Origin: Bacteroidales bacterium
Lineage (GTDB): Bacteria; Bacteroidota; Bacteroidia; Bacteroidales; UBA932
Direction: 5' to 3'
Assembly: GCA_017519865.1 (NCBI GenBank)
Contig: JAFWRQ010000003.1
Span: forward strand, 1 to 64,000
Length of the DNA: 64,000 nt
Part shown: piece after piece, positions 45,380 through 53,765 of the stretch
Numbering within the stretch: the first letter of the stretch is position 1
Layout of the letters: each line of letters begins with the position of its first letter
Position numbers and translations under genes: made by a program
Notes under the pieces: model-generated
Told to the model about the DNA's origin: nothing
Seen by the model: the letters and a program-made list of their open reading frames with translations, nothing else
Databases searched by the model: none

Positions 45380-46759
45380 ATGAAGAGCATGAAATCTATA
45401 GTGAAATTCCTGCTGGGGGCGGTCCTGATCGCTGCCTCCATTTCCTGCAGCCGCGAGGCGGAAACTGTCCGCGTCGATGGCGGCCTGCTACAGGGCGTTC
45501 CCTCCGCTGCGGAGGGCGTGACCGTTTTCAAGGGCATCCCCTATGCTGCCCCTCCGGTAGGGGACCTGCGTTGGCGCGAGCCTCAGCCGGTCGTTCCCTG
45601 GACCGGGGTGAAGGTCGCCGACGAGTTCGGTCCCATTCCATGGCAGAAGGATCTGAGCGGCATGGATCTCTATGGCAAGGAATTCTATTCCGCCGGGATG
45701 CCGGAGATGAGCGAAGACTGCCTCTATCTCAATATATGGACACCTACGGCTTCCATCGGCAAGTATGACAGGCTCCCGGTCGCGATGTGGATCCATGGCG
45801 GAGCCTTCGACCACGGCTATGGCAATGAGATCACCTTCGACGGAGACGAATGGGCTTCCAGGGGCGTGATACTCGTCACCATCAACTATCGCGAGGGTAT
45901 CTTCGGCTTCTTCGGCCACGAACTCCTTTCGAAGGAGGAGGGGGCCGAGGGCCGCAGCGGCAATTATACGCTGTACGACCAGTTCGCGGCCCTCGAATGG
46001 GTAAGGAACAATATCTACAAGTTCGGAGGGGATCCGGACAACATCACCATATTCGGACAGAGCGCCGGCGCGCGGAGCGTTCAGGCGCTGCTCTCTACGC
46101 CGATGACCAAAGGCATGATCGCGAAGGCCATCATGCAGAGCGGCGGAGGCATCAACCCCGACCAGCAGGGACGTGAAAGCAGCAGCGAAGCGGTCTGGGA
46201 GGCCGGTCAGGCCTTCTGCGAGTTCGCAGGCTACGAAACCCTCGAGCAGATGCGTGCTGCCTCGCCGCAGGAGTTGCTTAAGAAATATGATGAGTTCGTC
46301 GCCACCGGCAAACGCATTCCTTTCGGACCGATGATTGACATGAAGGTCTGCGGAATGTCCTTCACCACTGCAGCATCGCAGAACGTCATACCGGACATCC
46401 CCTATATGATAGGCTCCACTACGCTCGACGGCCCCCAGCGCGCCAGGGACATATCCCAGTTCTGCGCGTCCAGGGAGTTCCATAACGGCAAGCCCGTATT
46501 CGACTACGTTTTCACGCGCAAACTCCCCGGAGACGATGCGGGAGCGTTCCATTCAGCCGAACTCTGGTATATGTTCGGTACGCTTGACCGCTGCTGGCGG
46601 CCGTTCACTGACGGCGACCGCGAGCTCAGCCGGATGATGCTGGACGCGTGGACCAATTTCTGCAAGTACGGAGATCCCGCCGGTCCGGATAATGAAGTGT
46701 ATTGGCCAGCCTTCTCACAAGATGCCCCTTTCCGCAAGGTTTGGGACGTATCGGAATGA
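45380..46759 (+). CDS. Type-B carboxylesterase lipoprotein
   Basis: 459 residues with a lipoprotein signal (AASISC, Cys about 23). Carboxylesterase type-B signatures: GIPYAAPPVGDLRW, SEDCLYLNIWTP, VAMWIHGGAF (oxyanion hole), nucleophile elbow IFGQSAGARSV (Ser about 227) and a His region DAGAFHSAELWYMFG. It hydrolyses carboxylic esters in the envelope. It is slightly shorter than the usual ~500 residues but complete in motifs. A second Met three codons in (45389) is an alternative start that would leave a more normal leader. Divergent from the GH43-CE1 operon. Confidence 0.9.
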   Translation: MKSMKSIVKFLLGAVLIAASISCSREAETVRVDGGLLQGVPSAAEGVTVFKGIPYAAPPVGDLRWREPQPVVPWTGVKVADEFGPIPWQKDLSGMDLYGKEFYSAGMPEMSEDCLYLNIWTPTASIGKYDRLPVAMWIHGGAFDHGYGNEITFDGDEWASRGVILVTINYREGIFGFFGHELLSKEEGAEGRSGNYTLYDQFAALEWVRNNIYKFGGDPDNITIFGQSAGARSVQALLSTPMTKGMIAKAIMQSGGGINPDQQGRESSSEAVWEAGQAFCEFAGYETLEQMRAASPQELLKKYDEFVATGKRIPFGPMIDMKVCGMSFTTAASQNVIPDIPYMIGSTTLDGPQRARDISQFCASREFHNGKPVFDYVFTRKLPGDDAGAFHSAELWYMFGTLDRCWRPFTDGDRELSRMMLDAWTNFCKYGDPAGPDNEVYWPAFSQDAPFRKVWDVSE

Positions 46760-46762
46760 CGC

Positions 46763-48604
46763 TTAAACGTCTTCGGTGACAGTCATCTCGCATTTCGCGC
46801 AGTCGAAATGCAGTGCGAGACGCCGTCCGTTGTTCAGAAGGAACAGCGGGCGGCTTTCCTTTGCGCCCTGGTGGACGGGGCAGAGGCCGAGCTCATGGCG
46901 GATGCAGTATCGGGTGCGCATGAGTTCTGCCCCACGTGGATGCCCGATCTCGTAGGCGGGGTCGATGACGGCGGCTCCACGTGAAGCGTACACGTCGCGT
47001 GCGACGGAGTTCGCGACGTTGTATTTGTAGGAAAGATGGTTTTCCGCGATGCTGACTGAAGGGTCTTTCTTGCCGGAGGCCATCGGAAGGGTTTTGCAGG
47101 GGAGGGCATCGAGATCGGAGGCGACCAGGCGCCGGATGCCGTTGAGCAGCGAAGCGCTCAGCAGCGGCAGTGCGCCGCCCGGCGTCATGATGTCCAGCGA
47201 ACTTACCCGGAATGCATAATGTCCGCTGCGCTTGGAGAGTTGCTCACGGATCATGGCCTCCTGGCGCTCGCGGTTGTCGGCCGTGTCGAGGTCGGACTTG
47301 AACGGGCTGAAGACCTGTCTTCCGTCCTCGCTCGTGGCCGTGATGTCGATATTGTATTTTCCCGAGACGGTGACTTGAAGGTCGACGGCGATCTCCCTCC
47401 GTGGAGCATCCCGCTCGAGTTCGCGCTCGAATGCTGAATTGATATTGCGATAGAGTTTAATTCCGCTGCGCAGGCCTTCTACGGGTTTACAGCGGACGAC
47501 TGCGCCCTCGCAGACGTCGCCGCGGAAGCCGACTATGCCGCCCCGTCCGGTAAAGGCAAAGCCGTCGCCGTTGTGCAGCTGCACCCCTTCCGCCAGGGCG
47601 AGTCTCAGCTCGCATGCGGAACCGGCGCGCCGCACGTCCCTGACCGTGCCGACGAACTCTCCCATAGACTTCGGAGCGTCCATGGAGGACCACCGGTTGC
47701 GCCTTCCGTCCAGCCAGAGCTCCGTGTATCCTCGGTTGAAGGTCCGGTCGGTTGCCGGCTCGAAACCGCCGGTCACGCGGCCGAAGGAGGAGCGGCGGTA
47801 TTTGTCCGGATGCGCGGCGACCAGGGCGTCCAGGGCCTTGGAGTACTCCCGGACCACATTCTTGACGTACGAGGCATTCTTGAGGCGTCCTTCTATCTTG
47901 AAGGAGCATACGCCTGCATCCGCCAGGTCTCCGAGCCTGTCGAGGAGACGATAGTCCTTGAGGGACAGCAGCGCCTTGTCCTTTGCCAGCACGCGGCCGG
48001 TGTCGTCCACGAGGTCGTACAGCGAGCGGCAGGCCTGGATGCAGGCCCCGCGGTTCGCGCTGCGTCCGGCAAGATGTTCCGAGAGGTAGCACTGCCCGCT
48101 GTAGCATACGCAGAGGGCTCCGTGGACGAAGAACTCCAGTTCGCATCCTACGGCCTTGCGTATCTCCCTGACCGTTTCCAGCGCCGTTTCGCGCTCGATG
48201 ACCAGACGCGAGTATCCCAGGCTCTCATGGAAGCGCGCGTCCCCGGGGGTGCGTATCGCGCACTGCGTGGACGCGTGCAGGGGGACGGTGATGTCGTCCC
48301 ATTGCGTGACGGCGGCGTCCTGGACTATGAATGCGTCCACTCCGGCCGCCTGCGCCTCCAGCATCAGCCGGTGCGCCCTGTCCAGTTCGTCGTCAAACAG
48401 GATCGTGTTGACTGTCAGGAATATGCGGGCTCCGAAGCGGTGCGCGTACTCGCATAGCCGCGCCACGTCCTCCATACTGTTCCCGGCATCTTTCCTGGCT
48501 CCGAACTCCCCTCCGGCCATATACACGGCATCGGCACCGCAGTCGATGGCTGCGATGCCGATGTCGGCATTTCTCGCCGGTGCGAGAAGTTCGAGTGAAG
48601 TCAT
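46763..48604 (-). CDS. Peptidase U32 family protein, probably tRNA hydroxylation protein TrhP
   Basis: 613 residues. An N-terminal U32 TIM-barrel-like domain begins LELLAPARNADIGIAAIDCG, with the family signature ELEFFVHGALCVCYSGQCYL and then GRSANRGACIQACR, four cysteines likely binding an Fe-S cluster. A collagenase-like middle region and a C-terminal domain with a CAKC motif follow. TrhP-type U32 proteins help form 5-hydroxyuridine at tRNA position 34. Size and the long C-terminus fit the YrrO/RlhA/TrhP group; RlhA, acting on 23S rRNA, is an alternative. The ATG shares its A with the stop of the upstream TPR gene (TAATG). Confidence 0.85.
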   Translation of the reverse strand: MTSLELLAPARNADIGIAAIDCGADAVYMAGGEFGARKDAGNSMEDVARLCEYAHRFGARIFLTVNTILFDDELDRAHRLMLEAQAAGVDAFIVQDAAVTQWDDITVPLHASTQCAIRTPGDARFHESLGYSRLVIERETALETVREIRKAVGCELEFFVHGALCVCYSGQCYLSEHLAGRSANRGACIQACRSLYDLVDDTGRVLAKDKALLSLKDYRLLDRLGDLADAGVCSFKIEGRLKNASYVKNVVREYSKALDALVAAHPDKYRRSSFGRVTGGFEPATDRTFNRGYTELWLDGRRNRWSSMDAPKSMGEFVGTVRDVRRAGSACELRLALAEGVQLHNGDGFAFTGRGGIVGFRGDVCEGAVVRCKPVEGLRSGIKLYRNINSAFERELERDAPRREIAVDLQVTVSGKYNIDITATSEDGRQVFSPFKSDLDTADNRERQEAMIREQLSKRSGHYAFRVSSLDIMTPGGALPLLSASLLNGIRRLVASDLDALPCKTLPMASGKKDPSVSIAENHLSYKYNVANSVARDVYASRGAAVIDPAYEIGHPRGAELMRTRYCIRHELGLCPVHQGAKESRPLFLLNNGRRLALHFDCAKCEMTVTEDV

Positions 48605-49539
48605 TATTTCTTCAGGGCCTCAAGCTGCTGCTTGGCGGTGGCACCGTACTGAGGGTCGTTCTGGACCTTGGTGTAGTACTCGATGGCCTTGGCCTTGTTG
48701 CCGGCCTGCTGGTAGAGGACGGCGATGGTGGTGTTGATACCGGCGGCGTCAGAGGCGTTGGGGGAGAGTTCGAGATACTTCTCGTAGGAGCTGATGGCCT
48801 TGGAGTTGTCCTTGAGCTGGGCGGCTGCGGAAGCGAGAAGCTTGTAGGCGTTGGCGCTCTCGGAGAAGGTGTTGGACTCCTCGCAGGCGGCCATGGCCTC
48901 CTTGTACTTCTTGTCCTTCAGGAGCTGCTGGGCATCCTTGAGGTAGATATTGGCAAGCTGCTTGTTGGCATTTGCGGCCTGGCCGTGCTCGGCGGCCTGC
49001 TTGAACGCTGCGATGGCACCATCCTTGTCATCGAGGTTGGTGAGGGCAAGGGCGAGACGCAGGGCGGAAGCTCCGTCCTCGGGATCGGCTGCAAGGATAT
49101 CCTTGTAAGCCTCGGCGGCAGCGGCGTAGTCCTTGTCGTTGTACAGCGCAAGGGCCTTCTGCTTCTTCACCTGAGGGATGAGGGTAGCGGCTTCGCCGAT
49201 GACATCGTCATTCTCATACTCCTCGGCGACCTTGATGGCCTCGTCGAGCTGGGCGATGCCCTCGTCATATTTGGCATCCTTGATGGCGTTCTTTGCGATG
49301 GTCAGCACTATGGAAGGAATCACGGACTTGCAGGTACCTACAAGCTCCTCTCCCTCCTCGCCGCAAGCCTGGGCAAGGGTAAGGGCTTCCTTGAACCCCT
49401 CGAGAGCCTTGGCATAATCTTTGGCTACGAGAGCCTCGTTGGCATTCTGTGCTGTTTCAGTCGCCTTTGCCATGTCCTGGGCGGAAACGAGCCCTGCGGA
49501 AAGGATGACGGCGGCCAAAGTGAGAATAATTTTTTTCAT
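48604..49539 (-). CDS. Periplasmic TPR protein
   Basis: 311 residues with an SPI signal (LSAGLVSAQ) and six to seven TPR motifs (ALVAKDYAKALEGFKEAL, ALYNDKDYAAAAEAYKDIL, AIAAFKQAAEHGQAANAN, AISSYEKYLELSPNASDA). TPR arrays bind partner proteins; no enzyme motif is present. It precedes the U32 gene with a one-base TAATG overlap. Similar secreted TPR proteins are abundant in Bacteroidales, with no assigned role. Confidence 0.85.
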   Translation of the reverse strand: MKKIILTLAAVILSAGLVSAQDMAKATETAQNANEALVAKDYAKALEGFKEALTLAQACGEEGEELVGTCKSVIPSIVLTIAKNAIKDAKYDEGIAQLDEAIKVAEEYENDDVIGEAATLIPQVKKQKALALYNDKDYAAAAEAYKDILAADPEDGASALRLALALTNLDDKDGAIAAFKQAAEHGQAANANKQLANIYLKDAQQLLKDKKYKEAMAACEESNTFSESANAYKLLASAAAQLKDNSKAISSYEKYLELSPNASDAAGINTTIAVLYQQAGNKAKAIEYYTKVQNDPQYGATAKQQLEALKK

Positions 49540-49582
49540 AATGCTAAAATGAGTTTATAAGTGATTTCAAACGGAACAAATA

Positions 49583-49612
49583 CAAAAGTAGTAATTTTAT
49601 TTTTTACTTTTG
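49583..49612. promoter_or_regulatory. Divergent, mirrored promoter pair
   Basis: CAAAAGTA (49583-49590, minus-strand -7 box TACTTTTG) and TACTTTTG (49605-49612, plus strand) form an inverted repeat around a T-rich core. They serve the TPR gene and the M16-like gene. No TTG -33 box is seen on either side. Confidence 0.5.
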
Positions 49613-49631
49613 TACCAGATCAGGATAAATT

Positions 49632-52223
49632 ATGAGATTACGCTTCAAACCTGCTTTATCAGCATCGTTCCTGCTCTCTGTCCTAACCCTTTCTCTGGGA
49701 GCACAGTCGCTGCCTTCTTTCCCGGCAGCTTCCGGAGTTGTTACCGGCACCCTTCCAAACGGCATATCATATTATCTCGTCTCCAACCCGTCCGTCAAGG
49801 GACGCGCGGATTTCGCGCTGGTACAGAAGGGGCCTGTCCGCGAGGATGTCTCCCGGGCTGCGCTGGCAGATCTTCCTCACTTTCGAGATGAGAGACCTTA
49901 CCAATTCCTTGCCAAACTCGGCGTAGGATACGACAATTTTGGATATATACGGCCTACAGAGGCTTCTACGACGTATTTTTTTCACGATGTTCCGGTCGGA
50001 CAGGCCGCAGTGAGGGACACGATGCTCCTCATGCTTTTCGACGTTTCGGAGACTTGCCCCTACGAACAGGCCATAATAGTCAGCGGCGATATCGACAAAC
50101 AGGTGGTGCGTGAGAGGATGAATGTATTCTCGATGATGGTCACGTCCCGCGCCCGCGTCCCGGAGCCCCCGGCTTATGAGTGGAATCCTTCCGAGGGACC
50201 TGTCGTACGCGTCGTCCGGACGGCTCCGCAGGACGAAGCGACGCTGACGGTCCGCTATTCTTCCCCCAGGACACCTCGCGAGGCTATGAACACGGCTCAG
50301 CCCCTCGTCACGGAACTGTTCGCGAGGGAACTCGGCATAATAGTCCGGGACAGGCTTGAGGGCAATTTCCGCGAGAGGGGCATCCCCCTGGCGGGCGCCG
50401 AGGCCGGGTACAGGGGCAGTTCTGCCGGACCTGGTGCCGAAATGTATTCATTCTCCGCCGTCACCGGACGGGACGACCTGCTCCGTGCCACCGAGGCTAT
50501 TGGCTCGGTGCTCGGCGAGCTTGATACGCACGGCGCCTCGCTCAGCGAGTTCCAGCAGGCCAGGGACCGCTTCCTGTCTTCGCTGGTATCCGCCTCTTCC
50601 GCCTCTTCCAATTCCGACTGGGTGACGAAGTGCGAGTCGGCTTTCCTGTACGGTTCCAACCTTGCCGATCCAGGATATGTCCGTGATTTCTTCACTTCCC
50701 GGAATATAGCCTCCCAGCGCGAACTGGAACTCTTCAATGATTTCGTATCCGCCCTGCTGGACCCTGGGCGGGCCGTGACCCTGAGGTACGAATCTCCGGC
50801 CGACTCGCTGGCCGTCGAGCCCCTCAAGGCCGCTTTCGCGGCAGGATGGGCTTCGGCCTCTTCCAGCCCCGTCATCCGTGAATACCGTGTCAACCAGAGC
50901 GACACGCTCGGACTGTATGTCCCGAAGGGCAAGTCCAAACTGAAGCAGACAGGCCCTGAGGCGATGACCGGAGGCGAATTATGGACCTTTGCCAACGGAA
51001 TGAAGGTCATCTATAAACGTTCGGACGCCGTCAAAGGCACTTTCTCGTACGGCTTCCTCCTGAACGGAGGCTGTGCCGGCGTGCCCGGCCTGGCGCAGGG
51101 AGAGGGCGGTTTCATAGGCGACCTCCTTACGGTTTCCGATATAGGGGGCATCCCCGGAACTTCGTTCCTGAAACTGCTCGAATCGAACGGCATCGGGTTC
51201 AGGACTGCAGTCGGACTCACCGACCTCCGTATCACCGGCAGTTCGCCTTCCAGTAAACTCCAGCTTTTGCTGAAGTCGTTGCTTACCCTTTCGCGTGACC
51301 GCGCGGTAAATAATGACGCGTACGCATATTATCGCGCGGGAGAGCGCCTGCGCATCTCGATGGAACGCAGGCGGCAGGCGGGCATCCAGGCGGTAGTGGA
51401 CAGCATAATGAGCCCGGGCTATCTGCACAGTCCCGTCAAGAGACTTTCCGGCCTTACCGACGACCTCCCGCAGCGTGCCGAGGCCTATTTCTCGGATGTT
51501 TTCTCCCGCTGCAACGACGGTTTGCTCGTCCTCGTAGGGGACCTTGATCCCTACATGCTGAAGAAAGTCCTCCCCAAGTATATGGGAGGGTTCATGACAG
51601 GGGGAAGGCCTGCGGCTCGTCCCCAGGTCGAATTCCCGCTGCGCTCCGGATGGTCCACATACACGGTCGATGCGGAAGGGAGCGACGTGGGCACGGGTGA
51701 GCCCTGCATCACGGTTGCCGAGTCGGCTCTGGTCCCGTTTACGCTCGACCGGTACATTTCCTTCAACATTGCGGTAATGGAGTTGCAGAAGCATCTGGCC
51801 GGGGCCCTGGCCGACACCGGGATGTTCGCCGAAGTCTCGGGAGACGCAGATTATTTCCCGTCCGAAAGGATGACTGTCCGCATAGTCTGCCGTCCGGTTG
51901 CTGAGAGCGGGCTGCCTGCGGACGTTGTCGCCGGGGATCCCCTCCGGGTCCTCGGGGTGGTCCGGGGAGCCCTTGCCGGCTTTTCCGCCTCCGGCCCTTC
52001 CGAGGCTTCTACGGCGGAGTCCAAGGCGGTCCTTCAGGCCGGGAGGGATGCCCTGGCGGGTGACCCGTCTTTCCTCGTGGACGCCGCTCTGACGCGGTAC
52101 TCCGCGGGCAAGGACCTGGTCACGGGCTTCAAGTCCAGGGCAGGTTCCGTCACGCCATCCTCGGTAAAAGAAATACTGTCGGCTCTCGAGTCCGGCAGCA
52201 AGGTTGAATTCGTCATTTATTGA
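49632..52223 (+). CDS. M16-peptidase-like protein lacking the zinc motif (probable pseudoenzyme)
   Basis: 863 residues, SPI signal (LSLGAQ). The N-terminus matches secreted Bacteroidota M16 proteases closely: GTLPNGISYYLVSNPSVKGR, then ADFALVQKGP. Where active enzymes carry HxxEH (HFLEHMCFNG), it reads ADLPHFRDERPYQF, so the zinc ligands are lost. A later EASTTYFFHDVPV and a second M16-like half (GELWTFANGMKVIYKRSD, ALLSLGD-like region LLVLVGDLDPYMLKKV) keep the fold. Many Ser/Ala/Pro substitutions suggest relaxed constraint. It may act as a non-catalytic chaperone or partner like other inactive M16 chains. DUF3109 follows after 3 bp. Confidence 0.8.
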   Translation: MRLRFKPALSASFLLSVLTLSLGAQSLPSFPAASGVVTGTLPNGISYYLVSNPSVKGRADFALVQKGPVREDVSRAALADLPHFRDERPYQFLAKLGVGYDNFGYIRPTEASTTYFFHDVPVGQAAVRDTMLLMLFDVSETCPYEQAIIVSGDIDKQVVRERMNVFSMMVTSRARVPEPPAYEWNPSEGPVVRVVRTAPQDEATLTVRYSSPRTPREAMNTAQPLVTELFARELGIIVRDRLEGNFRERGIPLAGAEAGYRGSSAGPGAEMYSFSAVTGRDDLLRATEAIGSVLGELDTHGASLSEFQQARDRFLSSLVSASSASSNSDWVTKCESAFLYGSNLADPGYVRDFFTSRNIASQRELELFNDFVSALLDPGRAVTLRYESPADSLAVEPLKAAFAAGWASASSSPVIREYRVNQSDTLGLYVPKGKSKLKQTGPEAMTGGELWTFANGMKVIYKRSDAVKGTFSYGFLLNGGCAGVPGLAQGEGGFIGDLLTVSDIGGIPGTSFLKLLESNGIGFRTAVGLTDLRITGSSPSSKLQLLLKSLLTLSRDRAVNNDAYAYYRAGERLRISMERRRQAGIQAVVDSIMSPGYLHSPVKRLSGLTDDLPQRAEAYFSDVFSRCNDGLLVLVGDLDPYMLKKVLPKYMGGFMTGGRPAARPQVEFPLRSGWSTYTVDAEGSDVGTGEPCITVAESALVPFTLDRYISFNIAVMELQKHLAGALADTGMFAEVSGDADYFPSERMTVRIVCRPVAESGLPADVVAGDPLRVLGVVRGALAGFSASGPSEASTAESKAVLQAGRDALAGDPSFLVDAALTRYSAGKDLVTGFKSRAGSVTPSSVKEILSALESGSKVEFVIY

Positions 52224-52226
52224 TCT

Positions 52227-52832
52227 ATGGCCAGGAACGGTTTCGGTACTATTGTCCAGATAGACGACTGCCTCGTCTCGGAGGATGTCTTCGTGGAATT
52301 CTTTTCATGCGATTATGAGGCCTGCAAAGGGAAATGCTGCATCGTGGGAGACTGCGGCGCCCCTCTGGATGAGGAGGAACTGGAACTTCTGGAGCGGGAT
52401 TATCCCGCCTATTCTCCCCTGATGAGCCCTGCCGGTCGCGAGGCGGCCGAGTCCAAGGGCTTCTTCGAGGTCGACTTCGAAGGCGACCTCGTCACGCCCC
52501 TGGTGCCGGGTACCCAGGAATGCGCCTATACCCTTTGGGAGGACGGCAACTGCCTCTGCGCCATCGAACGCTGCCACCTGGGCGGCGGCTGCGGCTTTCC
52601 CAAGCCCGTCTCCTGCGCCCTTTATCCCATACGCATAAAGAAACTCTCCAACGGTATGCTCGCCCTGAACGTCCACCATTGGGACATCTGCAGGGATGCA
52701 TTCGAGAAGGGACGCCGGGAGGGGATACGGGTGTACCAGTTCCTGCGTGCCCCGCTCATCCGCCGTTTCGGAGAGGATTTCTATGACCAGCTCACAGCTG
52801 CCGCCGACCTCGTCCTGTCTTCAGAGTCCTAG
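52227..52832 (+). CDS. DUF3109 family cysteine-rich protein
   Basis: 201 residues, cytoplasmic. It carries the DUF3109 (YkgJ-like) set of cysteines: FFSCDYEACKGKCCIVGDCG near the N-terminus, then ECAYTLWEDGNCLCAIERCH, GGCGFPKPVSCALYPI and a further Cys in WDICRDAF. The pattern suggests an Fe-S or zinc cluster; the reaction is unknown. Widely conserved in Bacteroidales and usually encoded alone. Here it follows the M16-like gene by 3 bp. Confidence 0.88.
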   Translation: MARNGFGTIVQIDDCLVSEDVFVEFFSCDYEACKGKCCIVGDCGAPLDEEELELLERDYPAYSPLMSPAGREAAESKGFFEVDFEGDLVTPLVPGTQECAYTLWEDGNCLCAIERCHLGGGCGFPKPVSCALYPIRIKKLSNGMLALNVHHWDICRDAFEKGRREGIRVYQFLRAPLIRRFGEDFYDQLTAAADLVLSSES

Positions 52833-52873
52833 CGTTCTTTCTGTCACAAAACGGATTTTTTTACGTTTTACTA

Positions 52874-53012
52874 TTGCACGAATGGAAAAAATGCCGTAGC
52901 TTTGCAGTGTATTAGTTTTGTAATACACTATGTGACATCGGAATGATTCGACAAAAATTTTGTGATAATCTAAAATAATTTATTGTTTTCCGATATTTTT
53001 GGATTATATTTG
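52874..53012 (+). promoter_or_regulatory. Tandem promoters with inverted-repeat operators before the export operon
   Basis: P1: TTG 52874-52876, N20, TAGCTTTG 52897-52904. P2: TTG 52983-52985, N19, TATATTTG 53005-53012. Directly after P1, AGTGTATTA / TAATACACT with a 6-base spacer (52906-52929) is a perfect 9-bp inverted repeat overlapping the predicted transcript start. A second palindrome, ACAAAA-A-TTTTGT (52951-52963), lies between the promoters. The layout suits a TetR- or PadR-type repressor, which is not encoded in this window. Confidence 0.7.
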
Positions 53013-53038
53013 CAGAAACGAACGTAATAGATACGAAG

Positions 53039-53761
53039 ATGCTGATAGAACTAAAAGACGTCAACAAGACGTATAACAACGGGCAGCCGCTCCACGTACT
53101 GAAGGGTATCGACCTCAGTATAGACAAGGGAGAGTTCGTCTCCATAATGGGAGCCTCCGGTTCCGGAAAGTCCACGCTGCTCAACATCCTGGGCATCCTG
53201 GACAACTACGATACCGGCGAGTACTGGCTGAACGGAAGGCTCATCAAGGACCTCAGCGAGCGCCAGGCTGCGGACTATCGCAACCGCATGATCGGATTCA
53301 TTTTCCAGTCCTTCAACCTTATCGGCTTCAAGACTGCCGTCGAGAACGTCGAACTCCCGCTTTTCTACCAGGGAGTGAGCCGTCACAAGCGCCATGCCCT
53401 CGCGATGGAGTACCTCGAGCGACTCGGGCTCAAGGAGTGGGCCGGGCACTATCCCAACGAGATGTCCGAAGGCCAGAAGCAGCGCGTCGCCATCGCCCGT
53501 GCCCTGATCACCCATCCCCAGATCATCCTTGCCGACGAGCCTACAGGCGCCCTTGACTCCAAGACCTCGGTGGAGGTCATGGAGCTGCTTGGGCAGCTCA
53601 ACCGCGAGGAGGAAGTCACCCTCATAGTCGTGACGCACGAAAGCGGCGTGGCCAACTGCACCAACAAGATCATCCACATCAAGGATGGAGTCATCGGCGA
53701 GATCGAGATGAACTCCGGCCATGACGCTTCCGCCTTCGGAACTGCCACAATCATGAAATGA
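53039..53761 (+). CDS. ABC transporter ATPase (MacB/LolD type)
   Basis: 240 residues. Walker A GASGSGKST (about 38), Q-loop FIFQSFNLIGFKTAVENV, Walker B IILADEPTGALDSKT and the H-loop VVTHESG are all present. The signature motif is MSEGQKQRVAIARAL rather than LSGGQ. Powers the two FtsX-like permeases encoded next. First gene of a five-gene MacAB-TolC-type operon, so export of drugs, toxic compounds or peptides from the periplasm is likely. Confidence 0.93.
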   Translation: MLIELKDVNKTYNNGQPLHVLKGIDLSIDKGEFVSIMGASGSGKSTLLNILGILDNYDTGEYWLNGRLIKDLSERQAADYRNRMIGFIFQSFNLIGFKTAVENVELPLFYQGVSRHKRHALAMEYLERLGLKEWAGHYPNEMSEGQKQRVAIARALITHPQIILADEPTGALDSKTSVEVMELLGQLNREEEVTLIVVTHESGVANCTNKIIHIKDGVIGEIEMNSGHDASAFGTATIMK

Positions 53762-53765
53762 TGCC

